Notes: a model not told the origin generated them from the letters alone. Shown: positions 1-7,322, counted from the stretch's first letter. The stretch: DNA of 33,458 nucleotides from an uncultured Clostridium sp. (GCA_947057505.1 CAMSEM010000003.1:1-33458); one strand, 5' to 3'. Numbers and translations: made by a program.

Positions 1-1
1 G

Positions 2-1099
2 CGTTCACCCGGGCGAAAGAGAAGCTTATCATTACCGGAACTATGTCAAATTCCAGAACTATCAGAAAAATACCGCATTTTGATACGTTATTTTGAAACC
101 AACTTCTACCCAGATGGCAGAAATGTATTAAACACAAAACGTTCTGTTACAACAGCTTCTTCTGAATTAGATAATTTACTACGCTATCCTGGTGTAAAAA
201 ATATTTTGTGTAATCGTTCTAACAACTTAAATACAGACAAATTGCTATCAAAAGGTGAAGTAACTTTATTGTGTACTCGTAGAGGAGATTTAGGAGAAAC
301 TGCTCACAAGGCATTTGGCTTATTCTTCTTATTACTATTACAACAATCTATTCTTTCTAGACCTGGAAATGATAGTAATCGTATACCGCACTTTTTATAT
401 ATTGATGATTTTCCAACTTATATTTGCAAAGCAACTGAACCAATTTACACTCTATACCGTAAATATAAAATTGGTACTGTATTAGACTCACAAAACCTAA
501 CACAGTTAAAAGGTGATTTATCAGCTGATGGTAGAGGAGATTATTATAAAGATTTAATTCTTTCTAATACTGTTAACAAATTTATTTTTGGTAATGCTCT
601 TCCAGAGGATGTACAATGGTGGCAAACAGCAATGCAAGATAAAAGAGAATGGACTTTCAGTAATACCTATAATGCAGATAAAACAGAATATGATCCTAAA
701 AAAGGTAATATTAGTTTAGCTTGGAAATCTAATTTTGCTGCTGGTAAAATTATGTCTTTGAAATCTAAACAAGTTATTTACAAAATTAAAGATGCAAAAG
801 GATCTAGTAAAGTAAATAAAGGTAAAGTAGATTTTATGGAATCTAAATATAAAGAACCTAAAAAACTTAAAAAATATGATTTTACTAAGTTTACTAATGG
901 TATTTCAGACATAGAAACTGCTGCAAGAAAAGCACTTGAAAAGAATAAACCTAACTATTCAGTTATTACATCATCTAATGATAATTATGATATTGACAGA
1001 GAAATAGATCCAATTCAAACAGATATATCTGATTCTAGATTTTTATTTGATAATGAAGATGCTATTGTGGTAAACTTTAAAAATAAAAAAGGCGAATAA
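2..1099 (+). CDS. TraG/VirD4-like conjugation ATPase, C-terminal part (5' end outside window)
   Basis: This is the C-terminal part of a TraG/TraD/VirD4-like coupling ATPase, which delivers DNA-protein complexes to a type IV secretion channel at the membrane. The track starts it at TTG 80, but the frame is open back to base 2, so the gene is cut by the window edge. The visible part has a strand-rich segment ending in LYIDDF, resembling a Walker B region. It continues with KIGTVLDSQNLTQL, which matches the TraG/TraD C-terminal pattern (a hydrophobic strand, then a Gln-rich helix), and KFIFGNALPEDVQWW. The Walker A motif would lie upstream. The lysine-rich tail is poorly conserved. It converges with the next gene across a bidirectional terminator. 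The family call is by motif memory and moderately sure; a VirB4-type ATPase is the alternative. Confidence 0.6.
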   Translation, partial: RSPGRKRSLSLPELCQIPELSEKYRILIRYFETNFYPDGRNVLNTKRSVTTASSELDNLLRYPGVKNILCNRSNNLNTDKLLSKGEVTLLCTRRGDLGETAHKAFGLFFLLLLQQSILSRPGNDSNRIPHFLYIDDFPTYICKATEPIYTLYRKYKIGTVLDSQNLTQLKGDLSADGRGDYYKDLILSNTVNKFIFGNALPEDVQWWQTAMQDKREWTFSNTYNADKTEYDPKKGNISLAWKSNFAAGKIMSLKSKQVIYKIKDAKGSSKVNKGKVDFMESKYKEPKKLKKYDFTKFTNGISDIETAARKALEKNKPNYSVITSSNDNYDIDREIDPIQTDISDSRFLFDNEDAIVVNFKNKKGE

Positions 1100-1140
1100 G
1101 TCTTGTTTCCTTGTTTGATTTAATTATATAAGATACATGA

Positions 1141-1172
1141 AAAAAAGATTCTATGAAAATAGAATCTTTTTT
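1141..1172. terminator. Bidirectional intrinsic terminator
   Basis: A perfect 14-bp stem (AAAAAAGATTCTAT / ATAGAATCTTTTTT) with a GAAA tetraloop has A and T tracts on both flanks. It sits between the converging ATPase and replication-relaxation-like genes and can end transcription from both. Confidence 0.85.
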
Positions 1173-1179
1173 AGTGTAT

Positions 1180-2121
1180 TTAAATTCCTAATAATTTTAC
1201 TTCAATGTTTTCCATTTTGTATTTTTGTGTTTCTGCATCTAGTTTAAATTCTACTAATGTTTTAGCAAGTGTTTCTTCATTTTGCCTTAAATCTGTTGTA
1301 TAATATAAGTTGATATTACTAATTTCTAAACCGTTTACTACAATACATTTAAATGTTTGTGCCATGTGTTTTTCATCTTCACAAATTAAAATTAATTGTG
1401 GCAAGCTCATATAACCAGAGTCTCCTACTTGAAAATTTTCATAGAAGTCTTTATATAGTTTCATTTTATCTACTAATTTCTTTTCCCAATCATCTTCTCT
1501 ACGAATTACTTCAAATACAAATTCTATCGATTTTGCATTTTTAGTTAATTTAACACTTCCTCCACTTGCTTTAAATATTTTACCATTTTGTTTAGCGGTA
1601 AATGCTGGCTTTGGTGTATATGAGTCAAATGCTTTTACTTTTCTTAAATAAGCAATTAATGTTTGATTTCCTGCTAACCTTTTTTTAATCATTGGAACAG
1701 GTTTGGTATTATCTGTTGGTTGCCATTTACTTTCTATTCCTCTAGAGTTTAGTAAGTATTTACCCATTTTTTCTAAGCAGTATATACGGTAAATTCCTTT
1801 TCCATCTTCTGAATTGAAATAGTATCTAGTTAAAATTTTGGTTTTTACTAATTGTTCTAATTTATTATTTAATTTATCTTGTGAGCCTACTTCAATGTTT
1901 TTCCATTCTAACATTTGAAGTAGTTGCCTAGATGTTATAAATTCAAATTCATTTACTAATTCCATGATTGCAAAATGAATATCGTTAATATGCCCTATAT
2001 TAATTCTATGAATAATTTGGTTCATAGATACATATCCATCTTTTCCATCAAATACTTTTAATTCACCTTCACGAATGGCAAAAGGCGATACGGTTGCTTT
2101 AATTTCTTTATCTTCTATCAT
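1180..2121 (-). CDS. Replication-relaxation-like winged-helix protein of a mobile element
   Basis: A 313-residue soluble protein. Residues ~50-130 look like a winged helix (TSRQLLQML, then KLNNKLEQLVKTKILTRYYF, then YRIYCLEKMGKYLL). The C-terminal half (LPQLILICEDEKHMAQTF, then INLYYTTDLR) resembles the nuclease-like fold of plasmid and ICE replication-relaxation proteins. Such proteins usually sit beside conjugation genes, and here the neighbour is a TraG-like ATPase. The start is the ATG with GGAGG 6 nt upstream. A perfect 9-bp hairpin ends right at that ribosome binding site (see 2133-2155). Substrate and exact role are unknown; the family call is moderate. Confidence 0.5.
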   Translation of the reverse strand: MIEDKEIKATVSPFAIREGELKVFDGKDGYVSMNQIIHRINIGHINDIHFAIMELVNEFEFITSRQLLQMLEWKNIEVGSQDKLNNKLEQLVKTKILTRYYFNSEDGKGIYRIYCLEKMGKYLLNSRGIESKWQPTDNTKPVPMIKKRLAGNQTLIAYLRKVKAFDSYTPKPAFTAKQNGKIFKASGGSVKLTKNAKSIEFVFEVIRREDDWEKKLVDKMKLYKDFYENFQVGDSGYMSLPQLILICEDEKHMAQTFKCIVVNGLEISNINLYYTTDLRQNEETLAKTLVEFKLDAETQKYKMENIEVKLLGI

Positions 2122-2132
2122 TTTTAACCTCC

Positions 2133-2155
2133 TTTAGTCTTAAGCAAAGACTAAA
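2133..2155 (-). promoter_or_regulatory. 9-bp hairpin abutting the ribosome binding site of the replication-relaxation-like gene
   Basis: On the minus strand TTTAGTCTT-TGCTT-AAGACTAAA is a perfect 9-bp stem with a 5-nt loop, followed directly by the GGAGG of the gene ending at 1180. Its position suggests control of translation initiation, either by an RNA-binding protein or by folding. I know of no assigned regulator. Confidence 0.5.
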
Positions 2156-2262
2156 CTATTCTATTTTCTTTTTGCTTTTATTACATCAGCTATATTAATA
2201 TTACCATATATTTGGCAATTTGTCTAATTTTTTCAAAAATGTTTGTAAAATTATTTTTTAAA

Positions 2263-2323
2263 ATTTAAGTATATTGCCAAAGCGTAGCACACGCAGCAGT
2301 GCAAACGTGCAATATACTTAAAT
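2263..2323 (-). terminator. Long hairpin downstream of rluB
   Basis: A perfect 15-bp AT-rich stem (ATTTAAGTATATTGC / GCAATATACTTAAAT) encloses a 31-nt GC-richer loop that contains a further GCAC/GTGC pairing. It begins 30 nt past the rluB stop. On the minus strand it is followed by TTTTAAAAAATAATTTT, so it is probably the rluB terminator. The loop is longer and more GC-rich than usual. Confidence 0.55.
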
Positions 2324-2352
2324 ATAAAATAATTAAATATTAACAATTACTA

Positions 2353-3066
2353 TTACTTTAACAAATTATCAACTTCCTTCTGGCTTAAGTATCGCCATGT
2401 ACCTAGTTTTAAATCTTTTACACCAATATTTCCAATTTTACTTCTATGAAGTGCTAATACTTTTTTTCCTATTGCTTCGCACATACGTCTTACTTGCCTG
2501 TTTTTTCCTTCGTGAATGGTAATTTCTATTCTAGAAATGTTTTTTTCTTCATCTATTTTCATAATTCTAACTTTAGCTGGTTTTGTAACATATTCTCCAA
2601 TATCTACTCCATTTTGCAAGTTTTCTACTTCTTCATTGGCTATTTTACCTTTTAGAGTTACTTGATAAGTTTTATTTATTTCATGTTTTGGGTGTGTTAT
2701 TTGATAAATAAAGTCTCCATCATTGCTTAAGATTAGTGCTCCAGATGTGTACATGTCTAGTCTTCCTACTGGTACGACTTTTTCTTTTATTTTTATTAAA
2801 TCCATAACTGTATTTCTATTAAATTGATCTTTTACTGTTGTTACATAGTCGATTGGCTTATTTAATAAGATATATACTTTTTTTACTTGGTTTGTTATTT
2901 CTTTGCCTGCAAATTCTACTTTATCTGTTTGTGGATTAATTTTAGTGCCTAATTCTACTACTATTTTTCCATTTACTTTTACTTTGCCATCTATGATATA
3001 TTGTTCTGCTTTTCTTCTAGAACAAACACCTTTGTTTGCTAAAAATTTTTGTAATCTTTCTTCCAT
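2353..3066 (-). CDS. rluB: Pseudouridine synthase, RsuA/RluB family
   Basis: It isomerises a specific uridine of ribosomal RNA to pseudouridine, acting during ribosome assembly. An N-terminal S4 RNA-binding domain (residues ~1-60, ERLQKFLANKGVCSRRKAEQYI) is followed by the catalytic domain. That domain contains the family motif VGRLDMYTSGALILSNDGD with the catalytic Asp, and ends with GKNRQVRRMCEAIGKKVLALHRSKIG, a hallmark of the RsuA/RluB/E/F group. The length, 237 residues, is normal. The ATG fits the family N-terminus. The only strong AGGAGG lies 43 nt upstream, separated from the ATG by a small GCTTC/GAAGC hairpin, so initiation may use a weak AAGAAG or a folded leader. RluB is the usual Firmicutes member; RsuA or RluF specificity cannot be excluded. 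Confidence 0.88.
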   Translation of the reverse strand: MEERLQKFLANKGVCSRRKAEQYIIDGKVKVNGKIVVELGTKINPQTDKVEFAGKEITNQVKKVYILLNKPIDYVTTVKDQFNRNTVMDLIKIKEKVVPVGRLDMYTSGALILSNDGDFIYQITHPKHEINKTYQVTLKGKIANEEVENLQNGVDIGEYVTKPAKVRIMKIDEEKNISRIEITIHEGKNRQVRRMCEAIGKKVLALHRSKIGNIGVKDLKLGTWRYLSQKEVDNLLK

Positions 3067-3125
3067 TTTTATTTTTACTTCTTAAAAAACTTGCTTCTAA
3101 GAAGCTTTTCCTCCTTTTCTAAAGA

Positions 3126-3156
3126 TAAGAGGTAATCGTAATTAGATTACCTCTTA
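3126..3156 (-). terminator. Hairpin terminator of the small membrane protein gene
   Basis: A perfect 12-bp stem (TAAGAGGTAATC / GATTACCTCTTA) with a 7-nt loop lies 9 nt past the stop of the 3165-3497 gene. The U tract is short (TCTTT), so termination may be partial and allow read-through into rluB. Confidence 0.6.
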
Positions 3157-3164
3157 CATTGTAA

Positions 3165-3497
3165 TTAGTCCTTTTTTTCGCCTAAAACTTCCTTTAGGTG
3201 TTTTATTCTTTTGGTTTCTTCATTAATCTCATAAATTCCTATTCTGGTTAGCCCTAATGCAATAATCGCTAATATCGCATGTACTATGATAATACCTATC
3301 CCATTATAGTAAACAACATCAAGTACAATTGATACAATATTGGCTAAGAATATTATTGCTACAGCTATCGTTGCCATTTGCCAATAGCGAAGTGATGACA
3401 TTTTATTTAGTCCCAAATGCCATATTAAGCAAGTCGCTAGGACTAAGATAGCTAATAGCAGCACACCATCATTAATAGTTCTAATTACAGTTTCCAT
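3165..3497 (-). CDS. Small three-helix membrane protein of unknown function
   Basis: A 110-residue protein that I do not recognise. It has three strongly hydrophobic stretches (residues ~10-30, ~40-62 and ~66-88) and a charged C-terminal tail with a short amphipathic helix (EETKRIKHLKEVLGEKKD) predicted to be cytoplasmic. The start is an ATG with AGGAGG 7 nt upstream. It has its own promoter inside the end of the upstream rluD-like gene, a leader of about 115 nt and its own hairpin terminator, so it is a separate transcription unit. Its leader is clearly related in sequence to that of another small membrane protein gene at 20726. The two proteins do not look homologous, so the shared leader rather than the protein suggests joint regulation. 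Confidence 0.75.
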   Translation of the reverse strand: METVIRTINDGVLLLAILVLATCLIWHLGLNKMSSLRYWQMATIAVAIIFLANIVSIVLDVVYYNGIGIIIVHAILAIIALGLTRIGIYEINEETKRIKHLKEVLGEKKD

Positions 3498-3509
3498 GCT
3501 TCATTCCTC

Positions 3510-3581
3510 CTTTTATTGATGTAAAATGTTATATTGTAAAACTAAAAAGAAAGGAATTGTTTTTCCTCACTATTTAGTGAA
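3510..3581 (-). promoter_or_regulatory. Shared leader element, copy A (two hairpins)
   Basis: The 5' untranslated leader of the 3165-3497 gene. It holds CACTA-AA-TAGTG, then AGGAA...TTCCT, then a CTTTTT run, then ATATAACAT and CAATAAAAG just before the AGGAGG. Nearly every one of these blocks recurs in the same order and spacing in the leader at 20634-20707 on the other strand. Conserved pairing despite sequence change (GAGG(G)AA/TTCCTC in copy B) suggests an RNA-level element or a shared operator. Confidence 0.6.
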
Positions 3582-3610
3582 AAAAAGTAATATGAACTTT
3601 CTATGTATGC

Positions 3611-3639
3611 ATTATATCACAATTATTTACATAACTCAA
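3611..3639 (-). promoter_or_regulatory. Promoter of the small membrane protein gene
   Basis: On the minus strand, TTGAGT, a 17-nt spacer and TATAAT fit the vegetative sigma consensus, with the -10 perfect. The -35 lies inside the last codons of the rluD-like gene. Confidence 0.65.
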
Positions 3640-4532
3640 GTTTTTTTAGTATTTCTTCAAAATATTGTGGTAGAGGTGCTTCTAAGTGCATCTGTTTTTT
3701 AGTAATTGGGTGAATAAAGTCTAGGCTTTTGGCATGTAGCATTTGTCCTACTACTCCAAATTCATTCTTTCCATTAGAATATACCATATCTCCAACTACT
3801 GGATGACCTATTTCTGCCATATGTACTCTTATTTGATGGGTTCTTCCTGTTTCTATAATAACTTGCATGAATGTATAAGTTCCATATCTTTGTAGCACTT
3901 TAAAATGTGTAATGGCTCTTTTTCCATTTCGAGTTACTGCCATTTTCTTTCTATCTTTTGTACTTCTTCCTATTGGCATATCAATACTTGCCTCTTCTTC
4001 TGGTACATTTCCTCGAACTAAAGCTAAATACATTTTCTTTACTTTTCTATCTTGTATTTGATTGCTAAGCTCAATGTGTGCTTTATCGTTTTTGGCTATG
4101 ATTAGTAATCCAGAAGTATCTTTATCTAAACGGTGGACAATTCCTGGGCGTAGCTCTCCTCCAATGCCAGATAGGTCTTCTTTACAATGTGCCATGATAG
4201 CATTTACTAAAGTTCCATCTGGGTTTCCGGTTAGCTGGGTGTACTACCATTCCTTTTGCTTTATTTACTACGATAATGTCATTATCTTCATAAATAATAT
4301 CTAATGGAATTTCTTGTGCTTTTAAGCTTGTTTGTTTTACTTCTGGTATGTCAATGGTAATGCTATCTCCTTCTTGTACTATATAGGAAGTTTTGGTTTT
4401 TTGGTTATTTACCAGTATTTGTTCTTCTTCTATTAGCTTTTTTATCATCATACGAGATAAGTCTACATTTTGATTTGCAATATATTTATCTATTCTTTCT
4501 TTTGCATTACTTTCTACTTTTATTTCTTTCAA
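3623..4532 (-). CDS. rluD: RluD/RluA-family pseudouridine synthase, interrupted by a +1 frameshift
   Basis: A 23S rRNA pseudouridine synthase. The N-terminal S4 domain (residues ~1-60, ERIDKYIANQ) and the start of the catalytic domain (IIYEDNDIIVVNKAKGMVVHP) are in the frame of ORF 4182-4532. The catalytic motif GIVHRLDKDTSGLL and the C-terminal GRTHQIRVHMAEIGHPVVGD are in the frame of ORF 3623-4195. The frame changes near 4226-4230. As read, the sequence is GCT AAC CGG AAA. Dropping one C gives AAC GGA AAC CCA GAT GGA ACT (NGNPDGT), exactly the family sequence. The joined protein would be about 302 residues, the normal length. The start is a TTG with AAGGAGA 6 nt upstream. It could be a sequencing error, a pseudogene, or frameshifting at CGG. 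Confidence 0.85.
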
Positions 4533-4585
4533 TATTTTTCTCCTTATTAACTTATTCTATATCCAATTATTGTTATTATTAAAAA

Positions 4586-6253
4586 TTAATTCACTCTCTC
4601 ATAAACTACAAAGTTCTCATCACTATATAATTCTGTATAGTTATCATCTCTTGATAAGAACATATTTAATTTTGTTTTTGCTCCAGTAATGACATGTGTA
4701 ATATCATATTGTTCCATTTTATCTTCATAATAAGTACTAATATTAGATACATTAATATAATCAGAGAAAATATCTCTACCTGCTTGCTCCTCAGTTTTAT
4801 TGAATTCTGGCGCATATAGGTCTGCTCTTGAATCTATGAAGACTGGGATACCTCTATATAACAAGTAACTTCCATAATTATATTCATTAAATAATTTTAT
4901 ATTTTCAACGTCTAAATGGCTCAGAATATAATCTGATGCAGCTACTGGATAGGTAGCTTCGTTTACAAATTTATCATTTGCTTTTCCTTTTAGCATTAAA
5001 AGACTAATTAAAATAACAATTAGAACAGTAAGTATTCTGCCAAGTAATGTGGTAACAAATTCCATAACCGTTTTAGTTATTTCTTTATCATATTTTTCTA
5101 TTAAGTTAGTTACTAATTTTGCAAAGATAAATCCACAAACAATTACAAAAATAGATGCTTGCCTTCTAGACATGAAGGTAAGTATAGTAAGACCACCTAG
5201 CATAAAGAAATCACGCATACTTGCTTTTGTATCTGTAAAAATAAGTAATAATACAAATACAATAACTACTGTCAACATGGCTTTATTGTTAATTAAAACT
5301 AATGGTTGATGCTCGCTTATATTATCCATTGTATTTCCTTGCATTGTATTTACTAAATAAGTATATGGTGTTACTCCAATTGGTGTAAGTAGCCCTGTGA
5401 AAATACATAAAATCATAATCACAATTAACCATTTTACAGCTGGTTCTTTTTTGAATGTCATTTTATATGCTTTTTTTCTTCTCTTTTGTGTTAATTTTAT
5501 TGCATTTTCCTTATCTAATTGCAAGTGTGCAATTTTTTCTTGCCTCATTCTTACCTTTTCTAAATCACCTTTTTTTGCTATTTTCTTTAATTTACGTTCA
5601 TTCCATTTGATTCTTAACCAGTAATAAATATAACTATCACTAATAAGTGCAAGTAGGTATTCTGCAATATATGGCATATATAAAACGAAGTAAAATGGCC
5701 ATACTGCACAATGCAAATTAGCAATTAAAATAGGAATGATTACTAAATATACTGCATACCTTTTCTTTTTCGTTTTGATAAATTGCTCTATAAATAAAAT
5801 AGTTAAAGCAAATAGAATAAAGGTCACAAGCTGTGCTCTTGCTGCAATAAAGTCTTTTAACAAGTACATGGTTAGCATGGTAATGATAAATGAAATAAGA
5901 GGGTTTTTGCATAATTTATGATTGGTATAATAGCAAACTACTCCAAGTGTCATGGCTAGCAAAATGGTTGCTATATATAGTGCACAAAATCCGCCTATAC
6001 CTGTTATTTCTCCTAAATGGTACACTAGGTAAGTTCCTACATCATAAGCCCAATGTGGATACGTATATGGCAAATTATCATGCCAAGAAAATGGGTCTTG
6101 CATATCGATACTTCCAGTTTGCATGATATGTTCACCAATAGCTATGGTGTAATAGGTATCATTTTGAAATGTAATTGGTGTTAATGCAAAGCAAAAAATT
6201 AAAATGCAAAAAATAGCTAATACATGAAATTTTATATTTGTTTTATCTTTCAT
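4586..6253 (-). CDS. Large multi-pass membrane protein, GT-C glycosyltransferase-like
   Basis: A 555-residue integral membrane protein. About ten hydrophobic segments are split into two blocks by a highly basic cytoplasmic segment (residues ~215-270, WNERKLKKIAKKGDLEK to QKRRKKAYK) likely to be coiled coil. The first external loop carries DMQDPFSWHDNLPYTYPHWAYD. The extracellular C-terminal part contains NYGSYLLYRGIPVFIDSRADLY. I associate both patterns with uncharacterised GT-C (dolichyl-phosphate-mannose-transferase-like) membrane enzymes that use lipid-linked sugars. Catalytic function is not demonstrable from sequence alone. The start ATG has AAGGAGA 6 nt upstream. It has a structured leader and its own likely promoter at 6434-6462. 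Confidence 0.65.
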   Translation of the reverse strand: MKDKTNIKFHVLAIFCILIFCFALTPITFQNDTYYTIAIGEHIMQTGSIDMQDPFSWHDNLPYTYPHWAYDVGTYLVYHLGEITGIGGFCALYIATILLAMTLGVVCYYTNHKLCKNPLISFIITMLTMYLLKDFIAARAQLVTFILFALTILFIEQFIKTKKKRYAVYLVIIPILIANLHCAVWPFYFVLYMPYIAEYLLALISDSYIYYWLRIKWNERKLKKIAKKGDLEKVRMRQEKIAHLQLDKENAIKLTQKRRKKAYKMTFKKEPAVKWLIVIMILCIFTGLLTPIGVTPYTYLVNTMQGNTMDNISEHQPLVLINNKAMLTVVIVFVLLLIFTDTKASMRDFFMLGGLTILTFMSRRQASIFVIVCGFIFAKLVTNLIEKYDKEITKTVMEFVTTLLGRILTVLIVILISLLMLKGKANDKFVNEATYPVAASDYILSHLDVENIKLFNEYNYGSYLLYRGIPVFIDSRADLYAPEFNKTEEQAGRDIFSDYINVSNISTYYEDKMEQYDITHVITGAKTKLNMFLSRDDNYTELYSDENFVVYERVN

Positions 6254-6305
6254 TTCTATCTCCTTTTTTCTTTTTAAGCTTTATACATAAGTGTTTTATT
6301 GTATA

Positions 6306-6427
6306 GGAAAAATCGCTAGATTTTTCCGTGTACAACAAGGTTAGTCCAGCTTAGTTTACCCAAGCTTTAGCTCGTGGCATGTATTTCGCAAATTCTTCGA
6401 AGGCTTTACCTTACTAAGCGAAATGCC
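6306..6427 (-). ncRNA. Structured leader RNA (or small RNA) upstream of the GT-C-like gene
   Basis: On the minus strand the transcript predicted from the promoter at 6434-6462 would begin at a stem, GGCATTTCGC pairing with GCGAAAT-(ACA)-TGCC. This is followed by AGCTT/AAGCT and a perfect 9-bp GGAAAAATC-TAGC-GATTTTTCC hairpin. The region is visibly richer in G and C than its AT-rich flanks, as structured RNAs in such genomes are. I could not match it to a riboswitch family (no T-box, SAM, TPP, glycine or preQ1 signatures seen). It may be the 5' UTR of the membrane protein gene or a separate RNA. Confidence 0.4.
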
Positions 6428-6433
6428 TTTCTT

Positions 6434-6462
6434 ATTATACCAAATTTTACTTAAACAAACAA
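6434..6462 (-). promoter_or_regulatory. Promoter of the structured leader / GT-C-like gene
   Basis: On the minus strand TTGTTT, a 17-nt spacer and a perfect TATAAT. The predicted transcript start falls at the first base of the GGCATTTCGC stem. Confidence 0.55.
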
Positions 6463-6479
6463 GCTATTTTTTAGCATAT

Positions 6480-6497
6480 TAGTAACAATGGTTACTA
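6480..6497. repeat. 7-bp inverted repeat in the 6254-6756 gap
   Basis: TAGTAAC-AATG-GTTACTA is a perfect inverted repeat in the non-coding stretch between the GT-C-like gene and the orphan plus-strand gene. Nothing downstream on either strand explains it; it may be an operator or a weak hairpin. Confidence 0.35.
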
Positions 6498-6674
6498 GAT
6501 ACTGGATCATTATTCAGTGGTAGTTACCTTAATAGTCCTAATCATGTTTGTTTTTACAGTTTTGAAAAGTACTTAAGCTGCCTTTCTTCTTTGAACATGC
6601 TAACTGCATTGTGCATTAAAAAAACAAGAACACACACATGATGTGTACTAATTTACCAAAAAGCATTGATTTAT

Positions 6675-6703
6675 TTTACATAATGTGTTATTATGTGTAT
6701 AAG
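6675..6703 (+). promoter_or_regulatory. Promoter of the orphan plus-strand gene, with embedded repeats
   Basis: TTTACA, a 17-nt spacer and TATAAG lie 54 nt before the gene at 6757. The spacer contains the near-repeat TAATGTGTTATTATGTGT, and an ACACA/TGTGT inverted repeat lies upstream near 6632-6646, so a GTGT-binding regulator is possible. Confidence 0.55.
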
Positions 6704-6756
6704 TTTGTTTATAAAACTTTTAAATTTTTAATAAGATTTTTAAGGAGGGTTATAGC

Positions 6757-7284
6757 ATGAGCGGAAAACAATTATCTAGACCTATAGCAGAACAGCAATT
6801 ACTTTCAAAAGAGGCAATAATGTTGCCTCCTACACAACGGTTAGAGTTGCTTTTTAAAGCAAAAAATTACCCAATAGTAAGAAAAAGGACTTCAGCTGAA
6901 AAACAAATAAATGAGATGATTGACTTTTACAATCTCTGCTGTGTAATGTTAGTGCAGTATTTTCCAGTTGAAGATGCTGAATGCAATTTTCTTATGCTAA
7001 ACCTTATTGCATCACAAGAAAATGCTCAATCAATTTTCACTGGAAAATTTGCAAAAGCTTTAAAAATGTTGAGAGAATATGAGGAGCTGGAAAATAAAAT
7101 AACAGCTATACAAATGTTGTTTTACCAATACCAATATTCTTTTCCTGAATTATATGAATCTTATAATTTAGAAGATTTTGCAATCCAACGTATTTCGGAT
7201 ATTATTCGAGATACTAGAGAATTGATGAATTCCGACCCACAGTTTGCCGAACAAATTTTAAGGCGTTGGGAGCTATTATCTTAA
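6757..7284 (+). CDS. Uncharacterised helical protein, monocistronic
   Basis: A 175-residue protein that I do not recognise. It has no signal peptide or membrane segment. Most of it looks alpha-helical, with a Leu/Glu-rich central helix (KALKMLREYEELENKITAIQMLF) and a C-terminal helix ending RRWELL. The start is an ATG with AAGGAGGG 8 nt upstream. It has its own promoter, and a bidirectional terminator follows 6 nt after the stop, so it forms a single-gene unit pointing against its neighbours. Codon use differs from the surrounding housekeeping genes: it uses CGG (in PTQRLE) and AGG arginine codons that I hardly found in them by eye. That is consistent with an accessory or transferred gene. 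No function proposed. Confidence 0.75.
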   Translation: MSGKQLSRPIAEQQLLSKEAIMLPPTQRLELLFKAKNYPIVRKRTSAEKQINEMIDFYNLCCVMLVQYFPVEDAECNFLMLNLIASQENAQSIFTGKFAKALKMLREYEELENKITAIQMLFYQYQYSFPELYESYNLEDFAIQRISDIIRDTRELMNSDPQFAEQILRRWELLS

Positions 7285-7290
7285 ATTGAC

Positions 7291-7322
7291 AAAAACAGTT
7301 GGAAAGCTATCCAACTGTTTTT
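7291..7322. terminator. Bidirectional intrinsic terminator between the orphan gene and tsf
   Basis: AAAAACAGTTGGA-AAGCTA-TCCAACTGTTTTT is a perfect 13-bp stem with A and T tracts, placed between converging genes. Confidence 0.9.

Noticed and set aside
2263-2323. CRISPR repeat or transposon terminal inverted repeat
   Set aside because: Single copy, no spacers, no transposase and no target duplication; best explained as the rluB terminator.
4182-4532. CGG as a general stop or reassigned codon
   Set aside because: CGG appears in frame and is sensibly read as Arg in the ORFs at 6757 and 20726, where skipping the base would truncate or scramble the protein, so a blanket reassignment is not supported; local recoding or error remains open.
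6306-6427. T-box or amino-acid riboswitch upstream of the membrane protein
   Set aside because: No T-box antiterminator motif (GGTGGNACCGCG type) and the downstream gene is not an aminoacyl-tRNA or biosynthesis gene.
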